Made by a program: the position numbers and the translations under genes
In this document: in pieces, positions 28,800-39,512 of the stretch
Layout: each line of letters starts with the position of its first letter
Numbering within the stretch: the first letter of the stretch is position 1
Origin: Arthrobacter sp. Hiyo8
GTDB lineage: Bacteria > Actinomycetota > Actinomycetes > Actinomycetales > Micrococcaceae
DNA: 64,000 nucleotides
Direction: 5' to 3'
NCBI GenBank assembly: GCA_001549895.1
Contig: AP014719.1
Span: 3,720,001 to 3,784,000, forward strand
Notes under the pieces: generated by a model
Told to the model about the DNA's origin: nothing
Databases searched by the model: none
The model's input: the letters and a program-made list of their open reading frames with translations, nothing else

Positions 28800-29845
28800 G
28801 TGACTGAAGCGACGAACTCCGGAGCAGTAACTTCCCCCGCCAAGCGCGGACGCGGGGAGAAATCCTCGCCCACCATCTACGACATCGCGAGGCTCGCGGG
28901 AGTCAACCCTTCCACGGTTTCGCGCGCGCTGAGCAAACCGGGCAGGGTCAGTGCCAAGACCCAGAAAATCATCGAGGATGCCGCCGAGCAGCTGAATTAC
29001 CAGGTGAACCCCTTCGCCCGGGCGCTTCCCACCGGCCGTACCCAGACGATCGGACTGATCGTCGCGGATATCACCAACCCGACGTTCTTCGACATTATCC
29101 GCGGTGCGGAAACCACCGGGTCGGCCCGGGACTACACCCTGGTGTTGGCCGAGTCTGCGGAGTCGCCTGAAACCGAACTGATTGCGGCCCGCAGGATGTT
29201 GGGCACGGTGGACGGCCTCATACTGGCGAGCCCCGCATGGACGACGAAAAGATCCGGGCTTTGGCTGCGGACAAGCCGGTAGTCGTGATCAATCGCGAAA
29301 TAGAGGGCGTGCCGTGCGTAGTCCCGGACGTCAACAAGGGGATTGGCCAGGCCGTGCGGAGCCTAGCCGCCAACGGCCACCAGCAGCTCGCCTATGTTGC
29401 GGGGCCGCCGCAGTCCTGGATGTCGCGCCGCCGCTGGGAAGGCGTCCAAGCTGCCTGCGATTGGTACAAGTTGGGAGCCGTCCGCTTGGAATCGTCCAAG
29501 CCAACGGTCGACGGCGGCCGCCAAGTAGCGCGCGACGTCCTGGCGAGCGGCGCGACGGCGGTAATCACCTACAACGATCTCCTTGCCATAGGCCTCATGC
29601 AGGAGCTCCAGGCCGCCGGCATGCACGTTCCGGACCAGATCAGCATCGTAGGCTTCGACGACATCTTCGGGGCAGACTTCACGACGCCGGCGCTTACCAC
29701 CGTGAGGTCGCCGCTGGGGGAGTGCGGTTCCCGCGCTGCCGCCCTCCTGCTGGACATGTTGCTAGGCCAGGAAGGGCCCGCGGAAGCCGTCCGGGTGGAT
29801 ACGGAGCTCGTGGTGCGCGGTTCCAGCGGGCGGCTGATCGCGTAG
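28800..29845 (+). CDS. LacI family transcriptional regulator (one frame break)
   Basis: Cytosolic repressor of 348 residues after restoring a C near 29233 (ILASPRMDDEKIRAL). GTG 28800. The helix-turn-helix and hinge are at the N-terminus: TIYDIARLAGVNPSTVSRAL, then PFARALPTGRTQTIGLIV. The periplasmic-binding-like sensor domain ends GFDDIFGADFTTPALTTVRSPL. It sits between the epimerase operon and uxaC; palindromes resembling LacI operators precede its own gene and its neighbours. The inducer is probably a hexuronate or pathway intermediate, by context. Confidence 0.9.
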
Positions 29846-29888
29846 TTTCAAGTGATCTTCGGTGGAAGATGCAACGCGGTGGCAATAG

Positions 29889-29906
29889 TTGGCAACCGGT
29901 TGACAG
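29889..29906. promoter_or_regulatory. Predicted LacI operator upstream of uxaC
   Basis: TTGGCAACCGGTTGACAG, a near-perfect palindrome (central GCAACCGGTTG), 29 bases before the uxaC ATG. It lies where a repressor would block transcription. Confidence 0.75.
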
Positions 29907-29934
29907 ATTGATTCTTCCGGCCGAAAATTGACCT

Positions 29935-31340
29935 ATGTCACAGTCGATCGCAGCCAATCCTGACCGGCTCCTGCCCGCGGATCCCGGGACGCGCAGCATT
30001 GCGCGCTCCCTACTGGAGCGCGTCCAGGACCTGCCCATCATCTCTCCGCACGGCCACGTTGACGCCGCCGTCATCGAGCACAACACGCCGTTCCCGATCC
30101 GGCCGCGCTCCTGGTCAGCCCGGACCACTACGTCACCAGGCTGATCCACGCCAGCGGAGTCCCCATGGACAAGTTGCTCTCGGGAGGCGCCAACGCGTCC
30201 GAATCGCGGGAGATCTGGCGGACGTTCGTCCAGGCGTGGCCCCTCTTCGAAGGCACGGCGTCTGGGTACTGGCTGCGCACGCAGTTCGACAGCGTGTTCA
30301 AGCTCGGCGCGGACCTTGGCGAGATGTCCGCAGATGCCAGCTATGACGCCATTGCCGCCAAGCTCGTGGAGCCCGATTTCCGTCCCCGCCAGCTCTTCAA
30401 GGACTTCAACATCGAGGTCCTGGCCACCACGGACGATCCCCTGGACAGTCTCGCCAGCCACAAGGCGATCGCCGAGGACCCCTCCTTCAACGGCCGCGTG
30501 CTGCCGACCTTCCGTCCGGATGCCTACCTGAACATCGCGCACCCGGCATGGGGTGCCAACGTCGAGCGGCTTGTCGATTCCGCCGCCGACGGCGCTAGCG
30601 GCTACACCGGCTACATCAAAGCCCTGGAAAACCGCCGTCGTTATTTCGTGGACCACGGCGCGGTCTCCGCGGACCACGGCGTCCTCACCCCGGCGACGCT
30701 CAAGCTGGACCGGGCCGAAGCCGAGCGGATCTTCGAACTGGCGCGTGCCGGCAAGGCCACGGCCGAGGACCGCAACACGTTCGAAGCCCACATGATGTAC
30801 CAGATGGCCAGGATGTCGGTGGAAGACGGTTTGGTCATGACCATCCACCCGGGTTCCTTCCGCAACCACCACCAGCCCACCTTCGCGGCCTACGGAGCGG
30901 ACACTGGACACGACATCCCGTTCGCCACCAACTACACCGAAGCCATCCGCCCCCTGCTCCAGGACTTCGGCACGGCCAAGGACTTCCACTTGGTGCTGTT
31001 CACCCTCGACGAGACCGTGTTTTCCCGCGAGCTGGCGCCCCTGGCAGGGTTCTACCCCTCCGTGTACCTCGGCGCTCCCTGGTGGTTCCTCGATGCACCG
31101 GACGCCATGCTGCGGTTCCGCTCCGCCGTCACCGAGACCACCGGCTTCTCCCGGTCATCGGGGTTCATCGACGACACCCGCGCGTTCTGCTCGATCCCGG
31201 CCCGGCACGACGCTTCCCGCCGGATCGAAGCATCCTTCCTTGCGCGCCTCGTCGCCGAACATCGTGTCAGCGAGGACCGAGCCCACGAAATCATCGTCGA
31301 CGTCGTCGACTCCTCACCCCGAAGGGTCTTCAAGCTGTGA
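29935..31340 (+). CDS. uxaC: Glucuronate isomerase (one frame break)
   Basis: Isomerises D-glucuronate to D-fructuronate and D-galacturonate to D-tagaturonate, the entry of hexuronates into catabolism. Starts ATG 29935. The metal-binding SPHGHVD lies near residue 40. One lost C near 30094 restores NTPFPDPAALLVSPDHYVTRL and a 468-residue protein, the normal length. Later motifs include EVLATTDDPLD, TFRPDAYLNI, MTIHPGSFRNHH and GAPWWFLDAPDAM. The stop overlaps the next start (GTGA), so it is coupled to the fructuronate reductase gene. Confidence 0.95.
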
Positions 31341-32747
31341 GCAACGAACCCGAGCGAACTGCGGAGCTTCCCCGCTTGAGCCGCTCCGTCAGGCCCATCG
31401 CCAAGGCCCGGTACGCATTGTGCACATGGGACTGGGGGCCTTCCACCGCTCCCACCAGGCGTGGTACACCCAGCATGCAGGCGACGCGGCCGAGTGGGGC
31501 ATTGCCTCCTTCACGGGCCGCCGCCCGGATGCCGCGGAGGTCCTGTCCGCACAGGACGGCTTGTACACCGTGGTGGAACGCTCAGACGCCGGTGATTCCT
31601 TCGAAGTCATCGGCAGCATCGTCGAAGCTGTTGACGGTGCCGACGTCGAGCGTTTTGTCGAGCTTGTCTCGGCGCCGCTGACCTCGCTCATCACGCTCAC
31701 CATCACCGAAGCCGCCTACCGGCTCGGGGCCGACGGCAAGCTGGACAACCAGGCGCCCGACGTCGTCGCGGACCTCGCCGTGCTCGCTGGCGGTTCTGCT
31801 TCCGGCAAGCCGACGACGCCGCTGGGGCGGCTCGTGCTGGGCCTCGCCGCACGGCGCGACGGCGACGGCGGACCCTCGCCGTCGTCTGCTGCGACAACCT
31901 TTCCAACAACGGGACCGTCGCTAGAAGGGCCGTGATGGGGATGGCCAAGGCGTTCGACGGCGGACTCGCCGCCTGGATCGACGCCAACGTCAGTTTTGTC
32001 AGTACTTCCGTTGACCGCATCACGCCGCGGACCACGGAAGCCGATATCGACGCCGTCGCCGCCGCCTGCGGATACCGCGACGAATCGCCCGTGGTCGCCG
32101 AGCCGTTCCTCAACTGGGTCCTGAGCGGGGACTTTCCCGCTGGGCGACCGCACTGGGAGGACGCGGGTGCCGTTTTCGTGGACGAGATCGAGCCGTACGA
32201 GAACCGCAAGCTGTGGCTCCTCAATGGCGCCCACTCGCTGCTCGCCTATGCCGGGCAGCTGCGTGGACACAAGACAGTGGCCGAAGCCCTCGCTGATGAT
32301 TCCTGCCGACGGGCCGTGGAGGACTTTTGGGACGAGGCCGCCTCCAACCTGCCTGGTGAGGACTTGCGAATCCCCGAGTACCGGGCCGCCCTGCTGGAAC
32401 GCTTCGGGAACTCCCGGATCGCCCACCACCTGGCCCAGATCGCCATGGACGGCAGCACCAAGCTGCGCATGCGGGCAGTGCCTGTGCTCCGCGCCGAGCG
32501 CGCAGCCGGCCGCAGCGGCCAGGCCGCTGCGCGGATGATCGCGGCCTGGACCGCCTACACCGCCACGGCAACAGGTCTCCAGGACCCGCAGGCGGCAGGG
32601 ATCGCCGCCGCGAACCTCCTCACTGGCCGTACCCGGCTCGAGGCTTTGCTCGGCCTCGTGGATCCGGACTTGGTTGAAGACAGGGCGATCGTGGACCTTG
32701 TTGAGGGTTTGGCCGAGTCCTTCGCGGCTGCCGGCAACCTCAGCTAA
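31337..32747 (+). CDS. uxuB: Mannitol dehydrogenase family / fructuronate reductase (two frame breaks)
   Basis: NAD-dependent reduction of D-fructuronate to D-mannonate is inferred from the place behind uxaC; the family also contains mannitol and altronate dehydrogenases. GTG 31337 overlaps the uxaC stop. Lost bases near 31408 and 31874 join the nucleotide-binding N-terminus (VRIVHMGLGAFHRSHQAWY) to VVCCDNLSNNG and the C-terminal domain (KLWLLNGAHSLLAYAGQL, with the catalytic-type Lys, Asn and His), giving 470 residues. It is followed by a hairpin and a repeat-rich gap. Confidence 0.9.
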
Positions 32748-32764
32748 TCCGACAGGCACTTTCA

Positions 32765-32805
32765 ACGGCGCCCGTTGCCTTCCCCGTGAAGGCGACGGGC
32801 GCCGT
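32765..32805. terminator. Long hairpin after uxuB
   Basis: An 18-bp stem (ACGGCGCCCGTTGCCTTC with its complement, one G-U pair) and a 5-base loop. It starts 18 bases after the stop. No T run follows, so it may stall or protect RNA rather than terminate by the simple intrinsic route. Confidence 0.7.
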
Positions 32806-32818
32806 CGTCGTTGGCCCG

Positions 32819-32955
32819 GTATATGTGAGCGGGCGTTCGCCGGAGTCGGGTCATATGTGAGCGGGCGTTTGCCGGAACTGACGCTCGCTCGGATATGTGG
32901 CACTTTCCCCTGACGCTCGCTCATCTTTGACGGCCTTTTCGGCATCGCTCGCTCA
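32819..32955. repeat. REP-like intergenic repeats (TATGTGAGCG type)
   Basis: Two direct copies of ATATGTGAGCGGGCGTT (with C or T) GCCGGA (from about 32821 and 32853) are followed by repeated GACGCTCGCTC elements and an inverted GCTCGCTCACATC. Direct and inverted copies are packed in one non-coding gap, as in repetitive extragenic elements. Confidence 0.7.
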
Positions 32956-32999
32956 CATCTTGAATGTGCCCAGAAGTTGGAAAGTTTCTATGGAAACAT

Positions 33000-33017
33000 T
33001 TGGCAACCGCTTGCCGA
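33000..33017. promoter_or_regulatory. Predicted LacI operator upstream of the GPH symporter
   Basis: TTGGCAACCGCTTGCCGA, an imperfect palindrome of the same consensus, about 120 bases before ATG 33138. Confidence 0.65.
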
Positions 33018-33137
33018 ATGATTGCCAGGGTGATTAGAATTACATCAAGCTTCAACAATTTCTGGCCTAGTCGGCCGAAGCTTTTCCATCATCGCAAGCC
33101 GGGGCATGGGGTATCGGCAAGGGTAAAGGAGCCCGCA

Positions 33138-34605
33138 ATGAATAAGCTCAGCAAACTCAGCATCCTAGGCTATGGGGCTGGCGACGCCGCCAACAACCTT
33201 GCCTTTACTACTGCCACCATGTTCCTGCTTGTCTACTACACCGACGTCGCGGGCATATCCGCGGCGGCCGCCGGCACCCTGTTGCTTACGGTCAGGATCT
33301 TCGACGCTTTCGCCGACGTCTTCGCCGGACGATTGGTTGACCGCGCCTACAGCAAGCGCTTCGGAAAATTCCGCCCGTTCATCATGTTCGGCTCCATCCC
33401 ATTGCTGCTTTTGAGTGTCGCGGCCTTCTCCATTCCACAGGTCGGCGAAACAGGGATGTTGCTCTATGCCTACGTGACATATGCGGCGCTGGGCCTGGCC
33501 TACTCGCTGGTCAACATCCCGTACGGTTCGCTAGCGGGCGCGATGACCCAGGAGCCGGGGAGCGAGCCAAGCTCGGATCCGCCCGCATGGTCGGCGCCCT
33601 TTTGGTCAGTTCCGCGTTGGGCATCTTCGTAGCTCCGCTGATCAAGCCCGGCGCCAACCTGCAGTCCACGTTCACCATCATTACTCTGGCCTTCGTCGCG
33701 ATCGGCGCGGCTCTGTACTTCTTCACGTTCCTGACCGCCAAGGAGCGGGTGCACCGTGCGGTACCCAAAGTTTCCTTCAAGCAAAGCATGGCGACGCTCA
33801 AGACAAACCGTCCCCTGCTCATGCTGTGCCTCAGCTCCTTCCTCTTCCTGACCGGCTACATGGCACTGTCTTCGGTGCAGCTGTACTACTTGCGCGACGT
33901 CCTCGGCAGGCTGGATCTTTACGCTGTCCTCTCCATCGTCCAGCTTGTGGTGACCTTTGCCCTCGCTCCGCTCATGCCGAGGTTGGTCCGAAACTTCGGC
34001 AAGAAGACCATCTACGTGGCTGCCGGTTTCCTCGCTATCATCGGCGGCGCAATCGTCTTCTTCGCTCCGGCCACCCTCGTCTGGGTTGGATTCGCGGGTC
34101 TGCTCCTGAGCATGCTTGGCGTGATGGCCGTCAACATCGTGGTGTGGGCCTTGGAAGCAGACACTGTGGAGTACGGCGAATGGAAAACCGGTGTCCGGAC
34201 TGAAGGCATCACCTACGCACTGTTCTCCTTTACCCGTAAGACGGCCAAGCCGTCGGCGGCGCCCTTGCCGCATATGCTCTCGCTGCCGGCGGTTATAAGT
34301 CCGGCACTACGCACAGCGCCGAGTCCCTGCAAGCCATCCAGTTTGCCGCAGGTGCGCTGCCCGCCATCATGACCGTCCTCGCGATCGTCGTTATGGCCAA
34401 GTACAAGTTGACCGACGCGTTCCATGCCCAGATCCTGGGCGAAATCAAGGCCCGTCGCGCCCTGGAAGCATCCGGCTCAGAGCCATTTGGCGCGGAGGCC
34501 GAGTCCGCGACTCCCGTCGAGCGGGCAGCCTCGGAACTTGCCTCGTCGACGGCCGGGGAAACCGCTCGGGAAACCGCCGGGCCAGAAAAAATCTCGACGA
34601 AATAA
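33138..34605 (+). CDS. GPH-family sugar:cation symporter (two frame breaks)
   Basis: Membrane transporter of the glycoside-pentoside-hexuronide family, 489 residues and about twelve helices. ATG 33138 follows AAAGGAG. The N-terminal LGYGAGDAANNLAF and the loop DRAYSKRFGKFRPFIMFG are family signatures. Lost bases near 33558 and 34244 restore MTQEPGERAKLGSARMVG and FSFTRKTGQAVGGALAAY. The C-terminus is acidic and Ala/Thr-rich. Beside uxaC, uxuB and a mannonate dehydratase it most likely imports glucuronate, a glucuronide or an aldobiouronic acid. Confidence 0.9.
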
Positions 34606-34606
34606 T

Positions 34607-34624
34607 ACTGCAACCGGTTGCCAA
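34607..34624. promoter_or_regulatory. Predicted LacI operator upstream of the mannonate dehydratase gene
   Basis: Perfect 12-base palindrome GCAACCGGTTGC inside ACTGCAACCGGTTGCCAA, immediately after the symporter stop and 100 bases before GTG 34724. Confidence 0.75.
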
Positions 34625-34723
34625 TAATTGTCATCCATTCTAAGATCGTCTTTACCCGCCCTGTGGTGCACGTCGCATCCGGGCCAGGCCAGCCCTCGAT
34701 CAGCAACCCTGAAAGGACCAGCT

Positions 34724-35952
34724 GTGAAAATCATTGCCGCTGAAGTCTTCGTGACCAGCCCTACCCGGAACTTCGTGACTTTGCGGATCACTACCGAGGA
34801 CGGCGTGACCGGCATCGGCGACGCGACCCTGAACGGCCGTGAACTCGCAGTGGCCGCGTACTTGAAGGAACACGTCGCGCAGCTGCTGATCGGCAAAGAC
34901 CCGCACCGTATCGAGGACACCTGGCAGTTCCTGTACCGCTCTTCGTACTGGCGCCGCGGCCCGGTTACCATGGCCGCCATCGCCGCCGTCGACATGGCCC
35001 TGTGGGACATCAAGGGCAAGGTGGCCGGACTGCCGGTGTACCAGCTCCTGGGCGGCGCCTCCCGCAACGGTCTTCGCGCGTACGGGCACGCCTCGGGCGC
35101 GGACATCCCTTCCTTGTTCGACTCGGTCCGCGAGCACCTGGAACTCGGTTACAAGTCGATCCGCATCCAAACCGCGATCCCGGGCATCAAGGCCGTCTAC
35201 GGCGTGGCCGCGCAGGCTCAGGCCTCGGGCGAGCGCTACGACTACGAGCCAGCCGGCCGCGGTGCGTTTCCGCAGGAAGAAGACTGGGACACCCGCGCCT
35301 ACCTGCGCCACCTGCCCACCGTCTTCGAAGCGGTGCGCAACGAATTCGGCCCGGAAATCCCGCTCCTGCACGATGGCCACCACCGCATGACCCCCATCCA
35401 GGCCGCCAAGCTCGGCAAGGCCCTGGAACCGTACGACCTGTTCTGGCTCGAAGACTGCACCCCGGCCGAAAACCAGGAAGGGCTGCGCCTGGTCCGCCAG
35501 CACACCACCACGCCGCTGGCCATCGGTGAAATCTTCAACACGGTCTATGACTTCCAGACCCTCATCAAGGAACAGCTGATCGACTACGTCCGGGCCGCGT
35601 CAACGCACTTCGGCGGGATCTCGCCGCTGAAGAAGGTCATGGACTTCGCCGCGCAGTACCAGATCAAGTCCGGCTTCCACGGCCCACTGACATTTCGCCG
35701 GTCGGTTTCGCCGCACAGCTTCACGTGGGCCTGGCCATCCACAACTACGGCATCCAGGAATACATGCAGCACTCGGACAAGACCAACACGGTCTTCGAGC
35801 AGTCCATGACCTTCACCGACGGCTACCTGCACCCCGGCGACAAGCCGGGCCTCGGCGTCGAATTCAACGAAGAAGCCGCCAACTCCTTCCCGTACCAGCA
35901 GGCCTACCTGCCCTACAACCGCCTCGTGGACGGCACCGTCCATGACTGGTAG
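34724..35952 (+). CDS. Mannonate dehydratase, enolase superfamily ManD/RspA type (one frame break)
   Basis: Predicted to dehydrate D-mannonate to 2-keto-3-deoxygluconate, with Mg2+. GTG 34724 follows AAAGGA by six bases. The capping domain (SYWRRGPVTMAAIAAVDMALWDIKGK) and barrel (LLHDGHHRMTPIQAAKL, WLEDCTPAENQEG, IGEIFNTVYDF) match the ManD group. A lost C near 35684 restores HGPTDISPVGFAAQLH and a 409-residue protein ending VDGTVHDW. Some members of this group dehydrate gluconate instead or have very low activity, but the place behind uxaC-uxuB favours mannonate. Confidence 0.88.
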
Positions 35953-38283
35953 GAACATCGCCGTGGCGGGCGACCCCGGCGCAGCCACGGAACAGCCGCG
36001 GCGCATCGTGGTGATGGGCGTCTCCGGTTGCGGCAAGACCACCATCGGAGACCTCGTCGCCCGGGCGCTGGGAGTTCCGTTTCTCGACGGCGATTCGCTC
36101 CACCCGGTGGAAAACGTTGCCAAGATGGCTGCGGGCACGCCCTGACTGATGAGGACCGCTGGCCCTGGCTCGCGACCGTGGGCACCGAACTCGCCAACGC
36201 CGGCAACGGCGGGCTGGTTCTCGCGTGCTCCGCCCTCCGGCGCAGCTATCGGGACGCCATCCGCGAGAAAGCCCCGGACACCGTTTTCCTGCACCTGCAC
36301 GGCAGCAAAGAGGTACTCAGGGAACGGACAGAAGGGCGTTCCGGCCACTTCATGCCGCCCGCCCTCCTTGATTCGCAGCTCGCCACCCTGGAACCGCTCG
36401 ACGCCGACGAGGCCGGGTTCGTGCTCGACATCGCCGCACCGGTCAGCGAGGTGGTCTCGGAGGCGTTGGCGGGGATTGCCGCCGTCGCGGGTTCCAAAGC
36501 TCCGGCGGCCGGCAGCGCCGGTATCGCGGGCACTCCGGCGCGGCAGTTCGACGTCGACCTCCAGTCGGCGCCGTTCAACCTCGACGACGAGGCTGTTGCG
36601 TGGGTGGATGCCACCATCCGCGGCATGAGCCTTGAGGAAAAAATCGGGCAGCTCTTCATCAACCACAACAACGATTACTCCCCGGAGTACCTCGACGGTG
36701 TGCTGGAGAACTATCACGTTGGCGGAATGCGGTACAGGCCGGGTCCGTCCGCCGCTGTCCAGCAGCACATCCGTTATGCCCAATCCAAAACGCGCATCCC
36801 GCTTTTGGTGGCCTCCAACCCGGAAATGGGCGGAGCAGGAAGCTGCGACGACGGAACTTTCGTGTCGACCCACCTTCAGGCCGGTTCACACCCGGACAAG
36901 TCCATCGCGCGGAAAATGGGCCAGGTGGCCGGTGTGGAAACCGCGGCTTTGGGCTGCAACTGGGCCTTCGCGCCGATCGTGGACATCCACTACAACTGGC
37001 GCAATACGGTCATCTCAACCCGGGCGTTCGGCAACACTCCGGAAATCGTCGTGGAGCGCGCCAAGGAGTACTTCGACGGCATCAGCGAATCGGCCACTGT
37101 CTGTGCCATCAAGCATTTCCCGGGCGACGGCGTGGACGAACGCGACCAGCACGTGGTCACTTCGTACAACACGCTCGGGTACGCGGAGTGGAATTCCAGC
37201 TACGGCACGTTTACCGGGAAATGATCGGCCACGGATCCAGTCGATCATGGTCGGACACATCGGGCGCCAGAGCTCACGCGGCATTTCCGTCCGGGGACGG
37301 AAGACAGGGACATCCTGCCCGCCACCCTCGCTCCGGAGCTTCTCCAGGACTTGCTCCGTGGCGAACTCGGCTTCAACGGACTGATCCTCACCGATGCATC
37401 CCAAATGGTCGGCCTCACCCAGGCCAAGAAGCGCAAGGACCTGGTCCCGACCACCATCGCCGCCGGGTGCGACATGTTCCTGTTCTTCCGCAACCCGGCG
37501 GAGGACTTCCAGTACATGTTGGACGGCTACAAATCAGGCGTGGTCAGCGATCAGCGCCTGCATGACGCGCTGCGCCGGATTTTGGGGTTGAAGGCCAGCC
37601 TGGGGCTGCACAAGAAACTGCCGGAAGAACTGACGCCGTCGCCTGAGGCCCTGCGGCTGATCGGCAGCGAGGCGCACCTCGCCGTCGCCGCCGAAATCGC
37701 CGACAAGACCGTCACGTTGATCAAGGACACTGCCGGCAACCTGCCGATCACACCGGAAACGCATAAGCGCATCCGCCTATACGGGATCTCCGGCGGTTCC
37801 GATTTCACCCGGGCAGATCCGTTGGCCTACCTGGATACGGTCAAGGAAGAACTTGAAATCGCCGGTTTCGAGGTCCACCTCTTCAAGACGGCGGAGCAAC
37901 GCGAAGCTGCGGGGGAGTCGGGCGTGAACTTCATGACCGTCATCTCGGACGAGGCCACGGGTGACTACGCGGAAAAGTACGATGCCGCGTTCGTCTTTGC
38001 CAATGTCAAGGGTTTTGCCCAAGAGGCTGCGATCCGTATCAAGTGGTCCAGTCCCATGGCGGCGGAAATCCCTTGGTACGTCACGGAAGTTCCCACGGTG
38101 TTCGTCTCCCTGAACCAGCCGAACCACTTGATCGATGTGCCAATGGTCAAGACGGCCATCAACGCCCATGCAGGGACCCGCGAGGCCATCCGGGCTACGA
38201 TCCAGAAAATCCAGGGGAAGTCCGAATTCCAGGGAACGTTCAATGAGAACGTGTTCTGCGATTCGTTCGACACCCGGCTTTAG
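35942..38283 (+). CDS. Gluconokinase fused to a GH3 glycosidase (four lost bases)
   Basis: A single frame of about 781 residues after repair. Residues 20-180 are a gluconokinase: IVVMGVSGCGKTTIGDLV, LDGDSLHPVENVAKM, DEDRWPWL, CSALRRSYR, RSGHFMPPAL. An Ala/Gly/Pro linker (AVAGSKAPAAGSAGIAG) leads into a glycoside hydrolase family 3 barrel: SLEEKIGQLF, KHFPGDGVDERDQH and the nucleophile region LILTDASQMVGLT, then a C-terminal domain. There is no stop codon in any forward frame from 36421 to about 36620 and no start codon near the junction, so the fusion does not depend on one frame repair. Breaks are near 36134, 37208, 37234 and 37267. ATG 35942 overlaps the dehydratase gene by 11 bases. Confidence 0.78.
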
Positions 38284-38388
38284 CGCGGTTCCAGCGAGTG
38301 GCGGCCACTTCCCCGAAGCAGGGGGAGTGGCCGCCGCACGGCCGGGAACAACCTCCATATTGTCGAGGCCTCGCAGTAGTATTCGGGC

Positions 38389-38657
38389 ATGCCTGACCAG
38401 CCCGAATATCCCGCGCCGTTGAATTCAGTCGGCGCCCGCCTCCGCGCCAAACGGAACCGCTGTCAACCGTCTCAAGGGTGCCCGTGATCGCCAAGCTCGT
38501 TTGGCCGAAGTACCTCCAATATGTTCCGGCCATGGTCACCCGGACGTCGGAGGGCAAGGTCCTGGTGCAGTGGTGGCCGAATCCCTTCGGATCGGCCACC
38601 AGAATGACGTGGCTAAAGGACACGGACGTGAGGGCCGAGCTGCGCTACGAGCGTTGA
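38389..38657 (+). CDS. Small hypothetical protein (one frame break)
   Basis: Unrecognised protein of 89 residues. ATG 38389; restoring one C near 38457 joins MPDQPEYPAPLNSVGARLRA to VPVIAKLVWPKYLQYVPAM and KVLVQWWPNPFGSATRMTWL, ending AELRYER. The second half has a basic, aromatic beta-like pattern and no membrane segment. It converges on the SRAP gene with 17 bases between stops. No function can be proposed. Confidence 0.55.
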
Positions 38658-38674
38658 GCGCAGAGAGCGTTGAG

Positions 38675-39408
38675 TCAGGCAGCCGGGTTTGCGACGTCCA
38701 CCAGCTTGGTGTTGTCGTCCATGAGTTCCACGGGCCTCATCGTCCATGCCGACGCCAAGCCATACGCCTCGCCCAGCACGGCGTCCAACAGGGCCTGGCC
38801 CCTGGTTTCCTTGGGGTCGATCCAATCGTCGATCATGTCCGCGGAGATCGGCACCGGGATCCGGTCATGCAGATTGTGCAGTCTTTCGTGAACGCCTTCG
38901 GGAGGGGAATCCATGGTCAGGATCGAGCAGGACAAACGCCACGCGCCGGGTGCGGACTTGTCCTCGATGCTCTCGTCGCGCCATGGCGCAAACAATCCGG
39001 CGAAGGTAATCAGCTCGTCCTGTGGCTCGACGATGTAGCGCTGCTTGGGATCCTTGCGGCCGGGGCCCGACTTCTTCCACTCGTAGTAGGCAGAGGCAGG
39101 GACGACCGCCCGCCACTTCGGCAGGGAAGCCCTGAACGCGGGGATTGACCCAGCTGTTTCCGAGCGTGCATTCCACGTGGGTACCTTCGAATCGAAGGAC
39201 TTGGAGAAGGTCGGAACCAAGCCCCAGCGCCCGGCCGCGAGCTCGCGTCCGAGCGAATCGTCCCGGCGCGTCCCCGCACAAAGACCACGGGGTCAGTCGG
39301 GTTGATCTGGAGCGTTGGCGAGGGATAGTCGGTATCACCGCGCAGCACGGCACCGAGCTTCCTCGAGAGATAGTCTGCTTCGAAACCGACACTGAACCGA
39401 CCGCACAT
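38675..39408 (-). CDS. SOS response-associated peptidase family protein, SRAP/YedK type (one frame break)
   Basis: HMCES/YedK-like protein that forms a covalent crosslink with abasic sites in single-stranded DNA. The mature N-terminus is MCGRFS, with Cys2 as the attacking residue. Restoring one base near 39265 (RARDDSLGRELAAGRWGLVPTF) joins it to WNARSETAGSIPAFR, VVPASAYYEWKK with the conserved glutamate, and NLHDRIPVPI with the active histidine. Length 244 residues. Upstream in-frame codons are not used because the protein must start at Met-Cys. Confidence 0.92.
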
Positions 39409-39512
39409 ATCGACATTCTCGCGTAGCGCTTGGGACAACGCCAGTCGTAGAAGTCCATACTGGAGCAAGACGAGGAACCCGCATCCTGACCATCCGGACA
39501 TTTGGAGGGCCC

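Larger units (their letters stand above)
32748..33137. other. Intergenic region with hairpin, REP-like repeats and an operator
   Basis: A 390-base gap without a gene. From left to right: a strong hairpin (32765-32805), a cluster of TATGTGAGCG-type repeats (32819-32955), a predicted LacI operator (33000-33017), an AT-richer promoter-like stretch, and an AAAGGAG ribosome-binding site before 33138. Confidence 0.75.

Noticed and set aside
36421..36620. Separate start for the GH3 gene
   Set aside because: No ATG or GTG with a ribosome-binding site lies near the junction and no stop precedes it in any forward frame; the GTG codon before the barrel is inside conserved sequence.
39409..39512. Fluoride riboswitch before the usp-crcB-crcB unit
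   Set aside because: I could not find the conserved pseudoknot elements by eye; a covariance search is needed to be certain.
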